From: Ryuthela nishihirai
Lineage: Eukaryota; Arthropoda; Arachnida; Araneae; Heptathelidae
Reading direction: 5' to 3'
NCBI GenBank assembly: GCA_038380435.1
Contig: JAWZYU010000005.1
Span: 35,672,001-35,736,000, forward strand
DNA length: 64,000 bases
Shown: positions 22,716 through 33,480 of the stretch, in pieces
How the letters are laid out: each line of letters starts with the position of its first letter
How positions within the stretch are numbered: the stretch's first letter is position 1
Position numbers and translations under genes: made by a program
Notes under the pieces: generated by a model
The model's input: the letters and a program-made list of their open reading frames with translations, nothing else
What the model was told of the DNA's origin: nothing
The model's database searches: none

Positions 22716-23355
22716 GCGGGATGGAGGATGGCTCAGTCGGTAGCGTGTCAGGCTCGTAATCTGCCATTCCAGTTCCCAGTCTCAACTGAGTCAGTATTGC
22801 GATTTATACCCTCTGATCTCTACCCTCTGTGAAAAAGGGGACACCGATGATAAAAAGGCCTTCGTCCGTTGGATGGGACGTTAAGCCGTTTTCGCAATTT
22901 TCAGAGTTTGACCTCTGATTAGCACTTTTTTTGCCCACACTAGCCTAAATGGCCAGGTCACAAGGACTCCTAAGGCTCAGCGAAGGTTGGGAGAAGGTAC
23001 ACATTGGACAGCCATTGGGATACAGATGGTAGCCTCCCGTCAAGACCATCTAGTGTGTTCTTTAACGTGCACATGGTATGGCTCTCCTGAACACGGGGCC
23101 ATGGTTTTACGCTGACCGAGGGTAGGGCGAAGAGTTTCGCGGAGAAAAATCTCAAAGCTGGCCCAGATGCGGCTCGAACCGGGCACTACAGATTACGAGT
23201 CTGGCGTACTACCGATTGACTACCCTGTGCCCTTTAAAGAATATGCTGGATGTTCTTGATGATAGGCTACCCTCAGTCTCCTAACACCTTTCTTTTCCCC
23301 AACCTCCTCTGAGCCCTCTGGGTCCTTGTAAACTGGCCATTTAGCCCATTTTTTT
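22716..23355 (+). mobile_element. SINE-A, old copy split by another SINE-A
   Basis: The outer diverged plus-strand copy is in two parts, 22716-22893 (head to ttaagccgtt) and 23222-23355 (ccctgtgccctttaaagaat to gccatttagccca). The inner minus-strand copy lies between them. Confidence 0.7.
22905..23221 (-). mobile_element. SINE-A nested in SINE-A
   Basis: Diverged reverse copy (cctctgattagcac to ctaccgattgact) sitting inside the older plus-strand copy. Substitutions are frequent, so both are old. Confidence 0.7.
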
Positions 23356-24045
23356 CTTTCAGAAGGTTAAATGGCCTTCATTTTTTTGGCTTTTCATTTT
23401 TTTCTTTAATCTTTCAGAACATAAGAACAAAGATTCTTTACAAGGAATTTGTTCTTCATGAAACTTCACGCATTAAGAAAATGCGAATGAATGTGCTTTA
23501 AATGTCATTGAGCAATTCCAACGAGGTTAGCATCCATCAAACAAACCCCACCCTTTCGGGCACCCACGCAATCCACGTTAGTTGACTTCTAAACCGACCA
23601 CATTGATTGAAACGCATTTTCGTTGCACTGAATACACTTTACAACTACATAGGAAACTACGTTTTCGACCAATATTTTTTGGCAAAAAGCTCTTTTAATA
23701 ATCGCAAAACGCTTGATAGGCTGCAACACACAACAACTTTAGAAATGACGCACCAAGTGAAACTTTACGTTAATTTGTTTTTAATTAACTTTATTCATTC
23801 CCGCTGTTACGGCTATAACGCAATTATAACACTAGAACTTCCTCAAAAGCCATTCTACTAATTGCCACTGAAGCTGGGCATTAGAAAAATGTGATGATGG
23901 TGAATAATGCTCAAAATGAAGTGGGTATTCAATTACCGTGAAATAGTAAAAGGAGTGAAGTATAAAAAGGCTGCTGAAAGGTGAAAAACGTTATCCTGTC
24001 GGTAAACAACGGATTTTTGACGAATTTTTGTTTCAAGCTGTTGTT
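23356..24045. other. Unassigned AT-rich DNA
   Basis: No gene seen. The frame at 23607-23861 has no recognisable motif. Confidence 0.4.
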
Positions 24046-24336
24046 TTGGTTGTTTTACCTCTGTGCGGCAGTATTTTGCACACAATGGGTTAAATGGCTA
24101 GGTCACAAGAACCCCGAAAGTACAGAGAGAGTTGGGGCAGGAAATCCACTGTACAGTTATTAGGAGTAGAAATGGTTGCCTCTCGTCGAGGCCATCCAGC
24201 GTATTCTTTAACGTGCAGAGTGTATGGCTCTCCCGTACACGGTGCCATGGCTTAACATTCCATCTAATGGACGGTAGCCTTTCCAAGCCCATCGGTGTCC
24301 CCTATTGATTGAGGGCAGGGGCAGGGCGGGAAATGC
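24046..24336 (-). mobile_element. SINE-A, 5'-truncated, diverged
   Basis: Reverse copy from tggttgttttacctctg to gggcagggcggg. The head is missing and there is no clear TSD. Confidence 0.75.
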
Positions 24337-24375
24337 AGAAAACGCACTGTTGGTAGTCTAGGATTGAATTTTCTC

Positions 24376-24387
24376 TGCGCATGCGCG
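24376..24387. promoter_or_regulatory. NRF1-like palindromic site
   Basis: tgcgcatgcgcg is a near-perfect match to the palindromic NRF1-type motif TGCGCATGCGCA. It lies in a short stretch between a SINE-A and a Tc1-like element. No gene start is visible beside it, so function is doubtful. Confidence 0.25.
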
Positions 24388-24640
24388 ATTTAGCTTTTCA
24401 GCGCGTTGTTGCTTTTGCACAAAAGCACAGCCATCTGTTGGCTGAGGACCATGAACTATACACTGACCGAAATGTTAGTAAAAGCTTAATTTGCAATAAT
24501 ATAGATATACACCGAAGAGCCAAAATATTATGACCACCTGCCTAATATGATATTGGTCCTTCACGTGATGCCAAAACAGCTCTTACCCGGCGAGGCATGG
24601 ACGCTACAAGATTTCTAAAGGTCTCTTGTGGTTTCTGGTA

Positions 24641-24831
24641 CAGTCGCTCAAAAAAGTATCCGAACGCTATGGTTGATTACAGAATTCATAAAAAATATCT
24701 GGCAACGATTTTTTTAGAAGTTAGTGATCCAGTTATTTTAGTGATTAGTTAGTGATCCAAAAATCGTTGTCAGATATTTTTTATGAATTCTGTAATCAAC
24801 CATAGCGTTTGGATACTCTTTTGAGCGACTG
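24641..24831. mobile_element. Palindromic Tc1/mariner-type MITE, diverged
   Basis: Relative of the 14109-14324 palindrome, with the same CAGTCGCTCAAAAAAGTATC ends and TA flanks (24639-24640, 24832-24833). The centre differs: a small duplication of gttagtgatcca replaces the perfect fold. It interrupts the Tc1-like transposase. Confidence 0.9.
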
Positions 24832-25186
24832 TACCAACATGTTACCAGCAGATCCTTTGACTCTTGTAAGTTACGTGGTTCAGCAGCCGCAGATCAGACA
24901 TGCTGTTCCAACACCAACCACAGATGTTCGATTGGATTGACGTCTGGAGAATTTGGAGGCCAGGGCAATACCTGGAAGTCTTCCTCGTGTTCCGCGAACC
25001 ATTCTCAAACAATTCGGGCAGTGTGGCATGGCGCATTATCCTGCTGAAAGAAGACACTACTAGAATGGAACACCGTTGCCATGAAAGGATCTACGTGGTC
25101 TGCAATGATGTTTAGGTAGGTGGTAGACGTCAGAGTTTCCTGCACATGAATGACTAAACCCAGGGTTTCCCAGCAGAGCATTGCCC

Positions 25187-25286
25187 AATAATAATAATAA
25201 TTTATTTCATGCAGGGGGTGTCAGTAAAGCCAAGGTAAGGTAATTTTGGATATTGATTTAAACGTTCAAGTGGTTTAAACGTCAAG
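25187..25286 (-). mobile_element. LINE 3' tail insertion
   Basis: About 100 bases break the transposase between GGSVM and WAMLC. Read in reverse they end in gcatgaaataaattattatt, an ATT-repeat tail like the LINE ends at about 6293 and 57977. No coding part; probably a very short 5'-truncated LINE copy. Confidence 0.5.
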
Positions 25287-25973
25287 CATTACACTTCCTC
25301 CACCGGCCTATTTTCGTCCCACTGTGCATCCTAGTGCCAACACTTGCCCAGGTAAACGACGCACACGTACCAGATCGTCCACATGGTGAAACAGGAAACG
25401 AGATTCATCGGACCAGACGACCTTCTTCCAATCATTCAAAATCCTGTTTTGATGCTCGCGTGCCCATTCTATGCGCTTTCGACGGTGAACCGAGGTTAGC
25501 ATAGGCACTCGGAGCCACCTGCGGTTATGCAGCCGCCATTTTCAGCAAGGTTCAATGTACTCTATGTTGTGACACATTACTCCTGTCACCAGCATTCGAA
25601 TTACGGGCGATCTGCGCCACAGTATCTCTTCTGTTGTCTCGTATCATACGGGATAGCCTTCGCTCACCTCTAGCATCGATGAGCCGTGATCGGCCCACAC
25701 CTTGCCGACGGTTCGTGGTTTTTCCCTCCTCGGACCACTTTTTGAAAGTACTAAACCACGGCTGACCGTGAGCACCCCACAAACCTTGCCATCTCGGAAA
25801 TGCTCTGACCCAGTCGTCTGGCCATTGCATTTTGACCTTTGTCAAATTCATTTAAATGCGCTGCCTTTCCCATCTGAAGAACAAGAATAACATTGATTAA
25901 CAGAGCTCAGTATCAGGTGTTATTTATACCGTTTCATGACCTTCACACTTGCCGTCGTTTACTTGCAGTTGCT

Positions 25974-26361
25974 GGGGCGGGAGTGGCTCAGTCGGTAGCG
26001 TGCCAGGCTCGTAATCTGTAGTTCCAGGTTGGAGTCCCAGCTGGGTCAGGGTTGAGATATATCTCTGCAAAATTCTCCGCTCTGCCCACGGTCAGTAGGG
26101 GACACCGATGGGCTTGGAAAGACCGCCGTCCGTCGGATGGGACGTTAAGCCGTGGTCCCGTGTGCGGGAGAACCATACCCTGTGCACGTTAAAGAACACC
26201 TGGATGGCCTTGACGGGAGGCTACCATCTGTCTTCCAACAGCTGTTCCAGTGGGTCCCCTTCCCCAACCTTCTCTGAGCCTTCGGGGTCCTTGTGACCTG
26301 GCCATTTAGCCCATGGTGTGCAAAAAAGTGCCGCTCAGAGGTAAAATAACCCAACCCAACC
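25974..26361 (+). mobile_element. SINE-A, full length, source of a possible transduction
   Basis: Complete copy with 12-bp TSD cttgcagttgct at 25962-25973 and 26362-26373, inside the Tc1-like element. It carries marker changes (gggagtggctcag, agcgtgccagg, gagatatatctctgc, ttctccgctctgcc) that are shared only with the copy at 27615. Confidence 0.92.
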
Positions 26362-26744
26362 CTTGCAGTTGCTTCGATTTGCATAAAGACGCGCTGGTCA
26401 TAACATTTTTGATCTTCGGTGTATTTTCTTACCCGCTCCATGTGGTTAACCTTAGACCGGGCCGCATCATCACCGTGCAGTGATGGCAGGCGATGCCCCG
26501 TAACGTGTCAAGCAGCACTTGTTGCTATGAAACAACAAAAAAATTAATCATCGTGTCAAAAAAACTTCTCCGATAAATATGTTATTTGCATCCAAAAAAA
26601 AGTGAAGTTAAAGAGCTGGAGGGGTTAGTAAGGAATGCAGTGCATTTAAAAACTATATATATTATTAAAAAAAATTATATAAATCGAGTTTATATTAACA
26701 TTACCTTTCAGGAACAAACTGTACGTAAAAGTACTGAATTAGAA

Positions 26745-27132
26745 GGGGCGGGGGTGGCTCAGTCGGTAGCGCGCCAGGCTCGTAATCTGTAGTTCCCAGG
26801 TTTGAGTGCCAGCTGGGTCAGCGTTGAGATTTATCTCCGCAAAAATTCCTCGCCCTGCCCACTGTCAGTAGAGGACACCGATGGGCTTGGAAAGGCCGCC
26901 GTCCTTCGGATGGGACGTTAAGCCGTGGCCCCCTATGCGGGAGAACCATACCCTGTGCACGTTAAAGAACACGCTGGATGGCCTTGACGGGAGGCTACCA
27001 TCTGTCTCCCAACAGCTGTTCCAGTGGGTCCCCTCCCCCAACCTTCTCTGAGCCTTCGGGGTCCTTGTGACCTGGCCATTTAGCCCATGGTGTGCAAAAA
27101 AGTGCCGCTCAGAGGTAAAACAACCAAACCCA
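26745..27132 (+). mobile_element. SINE-A, full length
   Basis: Close to consensus. 12-bp TSD actgaattagaa at 26733-26744 and 27133-27144. Confidence 0.92.
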
Positions 27133-27433
27133 ACTGAATTAGAAAACAAAAAATATGAAAGGAAAAAATATATATATATTTCAGGCGATACAAAAAAATT
27201 GCCAAATGCGTATAGCATATATGTAAAAAAAAACTTATAAAGAATGCAACTCCAACAGCAATCGCCACAGCAATCGCCGAATTTAAAACTTCTTACGGAA
27301 ACAGAAATATGCAAGTGACCTAAGCTCCTGCGATCACGTTTCCCTGCAACACACGTTTATCATCATCATTGTAGTACTGCAGTGAAAAGTTTCTTGCACA
27401 AAAAAAAGTTCTTGGAAGCTTTCATTCTTGCTG

Positions 27434-27494
27434 GCACAGTTGGACTCAAACCTGGGAGCTGCAGAGTACGATCCCGACCGAGTTACTGGTCGGA
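27434..27494 (-). mobile_element. SINE-A head fragment, old
   Basis: About 60 diverged bases matching the reverse of the tRNA-like head (cagttggactcaaacctggg, then agtacgatcccgaccgagtt). Confidence 0.5.
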
Positions 27495-27569
27495 TTGTAA
27501 TGAAAGTAGATTTTATATTCTTAAGAAACTAGATTTTTTAGTCTTCAGTCTATGAAGTTATCTAACTGA

Positions 27570-27943
27570 CCGTTTCATGACCTTCACACTTGCCGTCGTT
27601 TACTTGCAGTTGTTGGGGCGGGAGTGGCTCAGTCGGTAGCGTGCCAGGCTCGTAATCTGTAGTTCCCAGGTTCGAGTCCCAGCTGGGTCAGGGTTGAGAT
27701 ATATCTCTGCAAAATTCTCCGCTCTGCCCACGGTCAGTAGGGGACACCGATGGGCTTGGTTCCCTGTGCACGTTAAAGAACACGCTGGATGGCCTTGACG
27801 GGAGGCTACCATCTGTCTCCCAACAGCTGTTCCAGTGGGTCCCCTCCCCCAACCTTCTCTGAGCCTTCGGGGTCCATGTGATCTGGCCATTTAGCCCATG
27901 GTGTGCAAAAAAGTGCCGCTCAGATGTAAAACAACCCAACCCT
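27570..27943 (+). mobile_element. SINE-A with 45 bp of Tc1-like flank
   Basis: Bases 27570-27614 match 25929-25973 of the Tc1-like element with one change, and run straight into a SINE-A that shares the marker changes of the 25974 copy. The SINE has a deletion of about 65 bases after gatgggcttgg. The match ends at the SINE tail (27943), where sequence continues as ctaccctacccctgag. No TSD was found. Confidence 0.85.
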
Positions 27944-27952
27944 ACCCTACCC

Positions 27953-28375
27953 CTGAGCTATGGCATACGAGAAATGGTTAATTGCAATTCATCCCCATAT
28001 AGTGTGTTTCTTTTGCGATTTAATCCTTAGTCTTAGGGATAATACGATTAACGCTGGAGAATAAGGATAAGGATAAGACCGAATAGAATATTTAAAAAAA
28101 GGAATTAAAGATCTTCGCTTCCTTCTTGGATTCAGTCTTCATTGTAACTAACTCTTGTCTCTTATCAAACGAAGTGCTAGTGACAGCCAAGATAGATATC
28201 TATCAGTGATTTCCTCTTCAGTCGCTTTTGTCGCGTCTCGATCCCCTCTTGGACTTAACCGATCGTTCCCGCGGCGAGGGTCCGGGAGATGGAGCTCTGG
28301 GGGAAAGCGGAGAGAAAGGAGGGTGTGCAGCAGGAGCGCACGCACACACCACGAGAAATGAGTGAAGTGTCATTA
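27953..28375. other. Unassigned DNA
   Basis: Moderate GC with no repeat recognised. It leads into the GC-richer block at 28376. Confidence 0.4.
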
Positions 28376-28720
28376 TTTCCGCTGCGCCAAAATAGATGTG
28401 TCTCCTAATGACTCAAGTAATGGCTGGCAGCCGCCGATAAATCAATAGCGGCAGCCAAAGGAATGTCCCCCGGACCAGATGTGGCCCGGTGTCGGGCTGG
28501 GTGACAGTTGTCGCCGTCTGCTGCACGCCCCGACACGACGGGTCATTTAGACGCCCTCCCCAGCAAGGGAGCTTCTGTAATGGGAGATGTAGGCGGTGAT
28601 TCGTCGATAGCGACTAAATTTGCTGCCATTAGCTGTTGGAGCGTGGACTACTGCAGGGCCTGGCAAGGAACAAGCACTTGCTGATCCATAGGAACAAGTC
28701 GTCGACTCTAGGAATCTTGA
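28376..28720. other. GC-rich block, possible conserved non-coding DNA
   Basis: Complex sequence with homeobox-like cores (gataaatcaatag at about 28436) and GC-rich surroundings (gcagccgccg, cggcagccaaagg), unlike the flanking AT-rich DNA and unrelated to any repeat here. No long frame. It may be an enhancer or an untranslated exon of a gene outside the window. Confidence 0.3.
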
Positions 28721-29011
28721 CTCGAACAAACTGATGACTTCCCGTGTCACGGGTGCTTTTTAAAAGGTTAAATGCTGAAATTTCCTGTAAAGTTTGTTGA
28801 AGAGGGAATACTTGTTTCGGTAGAGACTGATTCCGTACACGGTGTTGCCGTTTTAAAAAATGGACCACCATATTCATAGAATTGTTATATGGAGAAATGA
28901 AACATCCGGGCTGCATTAATGTCCTTGTAGGCCCTTTGGTGGATGCATTTTTATGGGGTGTCAACAATTTCTATGGAGAGATGGGTGATGAAAAGTATCT
29001 GGAATAATGTT
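28721..29011. other. Unassigned DNA
   Basis: A 112-codon frame on the minus strand at 28629-28967 shows no recognisable motif or composition of a real gene. Confidence 0.35.
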
Positions 29012-29025
29012 TCTCGCATAGCAAA

Positions 29026-29413
29026 TTGGGTTGGGTTGTTTTACCTCTGAGTGGCACTTTTTTGCACACCATGGGCTAAATGGCCAGGTCACATGGACAC
29101 CGAAGGCTCAGAGAAGGTTGGGGGAGGGGACCCACTGGAACAGCTGTTGGGAGACAGATAGTAGCCTCCCGTCAAGGCCATCCAGCGTGTTCTTTAACGT
29201 GCACAGGGTATGGCTCTCCCGCACACGGCGCCACGGCTTAACGTCCCATCCGACGGACGGCGGCCTTTCCAAGCCCATCGGTGTCCCCTACTGACCGTGG
29301 GCAGGGCGGAGAATTTTGCGGAGATAAATCTCAACGCTGACCCAGCTGGGACTCGAACCTGAGAACTGCACATTACGAGCCTGGCGCGCTACCGATTGAG
29401 CCACCCCCGCCCC
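29026..29413 (-). mobile_element. SINE-A, full length
   Basis: Reverse copy near consensus. 14-bp TSD tctcgcatagcaaa at 29012-29025 and 29414-29427. Confidence 0.92.
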
Positions 29414-29571
29414 TCTCGCATAGCAAAACACGCAAATGAAAAAAGACGTCAAAATTTTTTTCATAGACCCTAGGCTCAGCGCCTATTGTACCTATTAGAT
29501 AACATGAACCTGGGGCATCCAATGGTTGAACAGTTATTCATCCAAGTGACCTTGCGAATTAAGTGGAAGTA

Positions 29572-29722
29572 GCCGTCCCTTGGCCATGTGGTTAGCGCGC
29601 ATGGCTGCTGATTTAAGAAACCTGGGTTCCACCCCTGAGTAGGGCATGGATGTTTGTGTTGCTTTTCTGCTGAGGTCCGGGAATCTTAAACTGTCAAGCA
29701 TCTGCTTGAGGAAATATATTTT
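29572..29722 (+). mobile_element. SINE-B, internally deleted
   Basis: Diverged copy with a full head (gccatgtggttagcgcgc) and tail (ctgcttgagg). The middle is lost: gaggtccggg jumps to tcttaaactgtcaagc. Confidence 0.75.
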
Positions 29723-29958
29723 TCTTTTCATTTTATGCCCCATTAGCGGAATGTTTTGGAACGAAGTCTGTAGGCTTGGGAAGGAGATGCAACTAAGGAT
29801 CAATTATCCATTTTAATCGAAAGAAGAAAAAAATCGAATATTTCCAAACTGTCTGCATTCACTGGTTTCTTACGAGTGCGTGATTTATAATATTTCTATA
29901 AAAACTCGTTTAATACTCATTCCAGATGCTTAGCAAAGTTTCTTCATATCAAAATACT

Positions 29959-30349
29959 GGGGCGGGGGTGGCTCAGTCGGTAGCGCGCCAGGCTCGTAAT
30001 CTGTAGTTCCCAGGTTCGAGTCCCAGCTGGGTCAGCGTTGAGATTTATCTCTGCAAAATTCCCCGCCCTGCCCACGGTCAGTAGGGGACACCGATGGGCT
30101 TGGAAAGGCCGCCGTCCGTCGGATGGGACGTTAAGCCGTGGCCCCGTGTGCGGGAGAGCCATACCCTGTGCACGTTAAAGAACACGCTGGATGGCCTTGA
30201 CGGGAGGCTACCATCTGTCTCCCAACAGCTGTTCCAGTGGGTCCCCTCCCCCAACCTTCTCTGAGCCTTCGGGGTCCTTGTGACCTGGCCATTTAGCCCA
30301 TGGTGTGCAAAAAAAGTGCCTCTGAGAGGTAAAACAACCCAACCCAACT
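29959..30349 (+). mobile_element. SINE-A, full length, near consensus
   Basis: A good reference copy: GGGGCGGGGGTGGCTCAGTC start, A and B boxes, complete body, and tail aacaacccaaccc. Its upstream flank tcaaaatact (29949-29958) recurs with one change at 30366-30375, 17 bases past the tail, perhaps a displaced TSD. Confidence 0.92.
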
Positions 30350-30375
30350 GCTTTACACTGCCTAGTCAAAATGCT

Positions 30376-30732
30376 TGTGAATTTTCGTGTTTTGATAATA
30401 GAAATCTGAATTTCTTTCTCGTAACAGCTAAAATGTGCTTTTATGAAAAAATGTGACCAAAAAAGATTTACATTAAATCTGAGTCCTGAATTCCAAAAAG
30501 ATTTAGTCAGCATTTAAAATATCATGGAAGATGTATGTTTAACAAGATTAATGTTGATCTCAGAAACACAAAAAACTGACGAATACTGAAATTTTATTTA
30601 CACAACTTTCTAAAATATACACTAATTTTCAATGAATGTTTAAAAAAATGCTTGCCATTTAACACTTTATCTTCTCAGATAAATTGCTATGGCTGGGATT
30701 ACTGTAGTTAAACATTGTCTTCCCCAACTCTA
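30376..30732. other. Unassigned AT-rich DNA
   Basis: Nothing recognised. Confidence 0.4.
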
Positions 30733-31114
30733 GGGGCGGGGGTGGCTCAGTCGGTAGCGCGCCAGGCTCGTAATCTGTAGTTCCCAGGTTCGAGTCCCAG
30801 CTGGGTCAGCGTTGAAATTTATCTCCGCAAAATTTCCCGCCCTGTCCACGGTCAGTAGGGAACACAGATGGGCTTGGAAAGGCCGCCGTCCATCGGAAGT
30901 GATGTTAAGTCGTGGCTCCGTGTGCGGGAGAGCCATACCCTGTGCACGTTAAAGAACACGCTGGATGGCCTTGACGGGAGGCTACCATCTGTCTCCCAAC
31001 AGCTGTTCCAGTGGGTCCCCTCCCCCAACCTTCTCTGAGCCTTCGGGGTCCATGTGACCTGGCCATTTAGCCCATGGTGTGCAAAAAAGTGCCGCTCAGA
31101 GGTAAAACAACCCA
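30733..31114 (+). mobile_element. SINE-A, full length
   Basis: Complete copy. It shares body changes (catcggaagtgatgttaagt) with the copy at 33481, suggesting a subfamily. The tail is cccaacaacaacac. TSD unclear. Confidence 0.9.
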
Positions 31115-31271
31115 ACAACAACACAATCCAATGGCTTCTATAATTTTTCTTGTACGTAATAAATCTAGAAATGATGGAAATGACATGTGAATAGTGGAAG
31201 CAAAAAGTTAAGTTTTTTGCATAGTAGAAAATATACTCCATCACACATCTAAGCACATTTATTAGAAGATA

Positions 31272-31375
31272 GGTCCTGCCATCCTCTCAGACCTTCTACT
31301 TTGGCATATAAACTGACAGGCTCCTGTCAGACCTCTGTGGCAATCAGCTGCTTGAGGTGGTATTTATTATATTTT
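31272..31375 (+). mobile_element. SINE-B, 5'-truncated
   Basis: Starts at aggtcctgccatcctctcag and runs to the tail. Tail-to-tail with the next, reverse SINE-B. Confidence 0.8.
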
Positions 31376-31399
31376 TTTAATTATAATTAATAATAATAA

Positions 31400-31590
31400 A
31401 TACCCCTCAAGCAGCTGCTTGCCACAGAGGTCTGACAGGAGCCTGTCAGTTTATATGCCATAGTAGAAGATCTAAGAGGATGGCAGGACCTCAGCAGAAA
31501 AACGACACACATCCATGCCTTACCCGGGGCTCGAACCCGGTCCCAGTAGATCAATGGCCAAGCGTGCTAACCACTCGGCTACGGGACAGC
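31400..31590 (-). mobile_element. SINE-B, full length
   Basis: Complete reverse copy ending ccactcggctacgggac. Together with the preceding copy it forms an inverted repeat of about 100 bases with a 25-base AT-rich spacer. The flanks share only a weak taattat match. Confidence 0.85.
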
Positions 31591-31755
31591 TAGATAATTA
31601 TGAGAGTCCATAAAAGTGTTTGAGACTTTGTTGTTCTTCGATATTACTTTTAAACTTTTGGTGTCTATTTTAATATCAGTTCACGACAGAAAACGAGTCT
31701 CTTCAGTGCAATTCTCATAATTGGGACCCCTCATAACAGGATTTCAACATATGTA

Positions 31756-32107
31756 GTAAAAACTCGATTATCCGGAGTGTATGGCAGGTTTTGAAAAATC
31801 GCACACCGTGGATTTATTTGATGACAGTGAGGCGTGGCGTTGACGTCGATTTGTGGTAATTTAAATCAATGTGATTTTTCCCACTCAAAAATTGTTGTTT
31901 AGTTTCGTATGTAATTTCTCATTTTATTCTTAAAATTAGCTTATATTTAATTAGTTAAACATTTTTGTGGCCATATTTTCTTTAATACACAATCAGAAAT
32001 GTTTTATTCATAATATATATATCTGTTTTATTTGAAATAGGTTATCCGGAATTTCGATTATCCGAATTACCTACATCCCCAATTTATCCGGATAATCGAG
32101 TTTTTAC
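31756..32107. mobile_element. pogo/Tigger-like MITE
   Basis: A 352-bp element with perfect 20-base inverted ends, gtaaaaactcgattatccgg at 31756-31775 and its complement at 32088-32107. A second tccggaatttcgattatccg block lies just inside the right end. TA lies close to both ends. Ends of this type are typical of pogo/Tigger-group elements; it encodes no protein. Confidence 0.7.
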
Positions 32108-32140
32108 CGTATTTTATTTTCCAAGGATTCCTCCCCATTG

Positions 32141-32426
32141 CCCGCCCTGCCCACGGTCAGTAGGGGACACCGATGGGTTTGGAAAAGCCGCCGTCCGTCG
32201 GATGGGACGTTAAGCCGTGGCTCCGTGTGCGGGAGAGCCATACCCTGTGCACATTAAAGAACACGCTGGATGGCCTTGACGGGAGACTACCGTCTGTCTC
32301 CCAACAGCTGTTCCAATGGGTCCCCTCCCCCAACCTTCTCTGAGCCTTCGGGTCCTTTTGACCTGGACATTTAGCCCATGGTGTGCAAAAAAAGTGCCGC
32401 TCAGAGGTAAAACAACCCAACCCAAC
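32141..32426 (+). mobile_element. SINE-A, 5'-truncated with TSD
   Basis: Starts at cccgccctgccc, after the head and first part of the body. Flanks cctccccattg (32130-32140) and cctcccattg (32427-32436) are a TSD with one indel. Confidence 0.88.
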
Positions 32427-32563
32427 CCTCCCATTGCTCTTTTTCGTTCTTCATTTCTCAGTTTGTCGATTTGTGTTTGTCAGAACGGTTGCTCCACCAT
32501 ATCCTCCTAAACCGTTAACCGATCGAAACGAATTATGTGTAAAATGAAAGCTTGTTTAGCGGT

Positions 32564-32787
32564 GTTGAGTTGGGTTGTTTTACCTCTGAGCGGCACTTTT
32601 TTGCACACAATGGGCTAAATGGCCATGTCACGAGGCCTTCAAACGCTCAGAGTAGAATGGGGGAGGGAAACCACTGGAACAGCTGTTGGGAGACAGAGGT
32701 AGCCTCCCGTCAAGGCCATCCATCGCGTTCTTTAACGTGCACAGAGTATAGTTCTCCCGCACACGGGGTCACGGCTTAACGTCCCAT
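32564..32787 (-). mobile_element. SINE-A, 5'-truncated
   Basis: Reverse copy covering the 3' half (tail to gtcccat). Diverged, with no clear TSD. Confidence 0.8.
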
Positions 32788-33480
32788 GTAAAGTGGGGAG
32801 TGTTATAGGTTATAAAAGAATCACCACCCGCCTATGCTTTCGTTTTTCCTAAAAAGAGTAAATGTGAAAATAATTGTTCCATTATATCTTCCAAACACGA
32901 GTGACCAGTTAGGTATCAAATGAAATTTTCATACGTAATTTGGTAAATAACTCACATAAATTAATCAAATTAAATCATATGATGCGGGACTGTCGCAGAC
33001 TACCTCGAGCTCCCACTCGCCATCTCGAAGGATCCGTCCTTTGTTTATAAGAGTACATTCTTCCCATTTTGAAAATTAAAAAAAAAATCATTCTCTTCCA
33101 AAACGAGTATGGAAATATCGCGCTGGCCGTTCTCACCTATATCACAAATTAAAGCTTATGACGTTGAAAAATATCGTGTACTACCTTAAATTATGTCCCC
33201 TCATCCTCCCACTCCTTCCTCTCCTCCAAAAAAAAAGAAAAGGATGGAAAGGAAATTTAAAAGTGGGAGAGTAATTTTTTTTTTCGGGTTATATGTTAAA
33301 CAAAAGTTTAGGAAGTGTAGGGTAGCAATGCAAAAATTTTCTCCTCTGAAGATAAGTATTTATACCGACAATGTAAAATATATAAATTTAAAAAAATTCT
33401 CTTTCTATATGTGCTCTAAAAAATGTTTAAAAAAAATGGAAAATTGTTTACTGAACTTCTATCAACTACGAATCAAAATA
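32788..33480. other. Unassigned AT-rich DNA
   Basis: The long frame at 33193-33699 is half low-complexity sequence and half SINE-A, so it is not a gene. Confidence 0.45.

Larger units (their letters stand above)
24545..25873 (-). pseudogene. Tc1-like DDE transposase, broken
   Basis: The minus strand starts at the ATG ending at 25873 and keeps family motifs: VSTFKKWSEE-like STFKKWSEEGKTTNRRQGVG, VVWSDESRFLFHHVD (first Asp), FFQQDNAPCH (second Asp) and SPDVNPIEHLW (catalytic Glu kept). Stops, shifts, the LINE-tail insertion between GGSVM and WAMLC, and the MITE near the C-terminus inactivate it. It belongs to the DD34E Tc1 group of arthropods and other animals. Confidence 0.85.
24510..26421 (-). 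mobile_element. Tc1-like DNA transposon with three nested insertions
   Basis: The left end CACCGAAGAGCCAAAATATT and the inverted right end match at about 22 of 26 bases, with flanking TA at 24508-24509 and 26422-26423. Nested inside are a palindromic MITE (24641-24831), a short LINE-tail insertion (about 25187-25286) and a SINE-A (25974-26361). Without them the element is about 1.2 kb. Confidence 0.9.
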
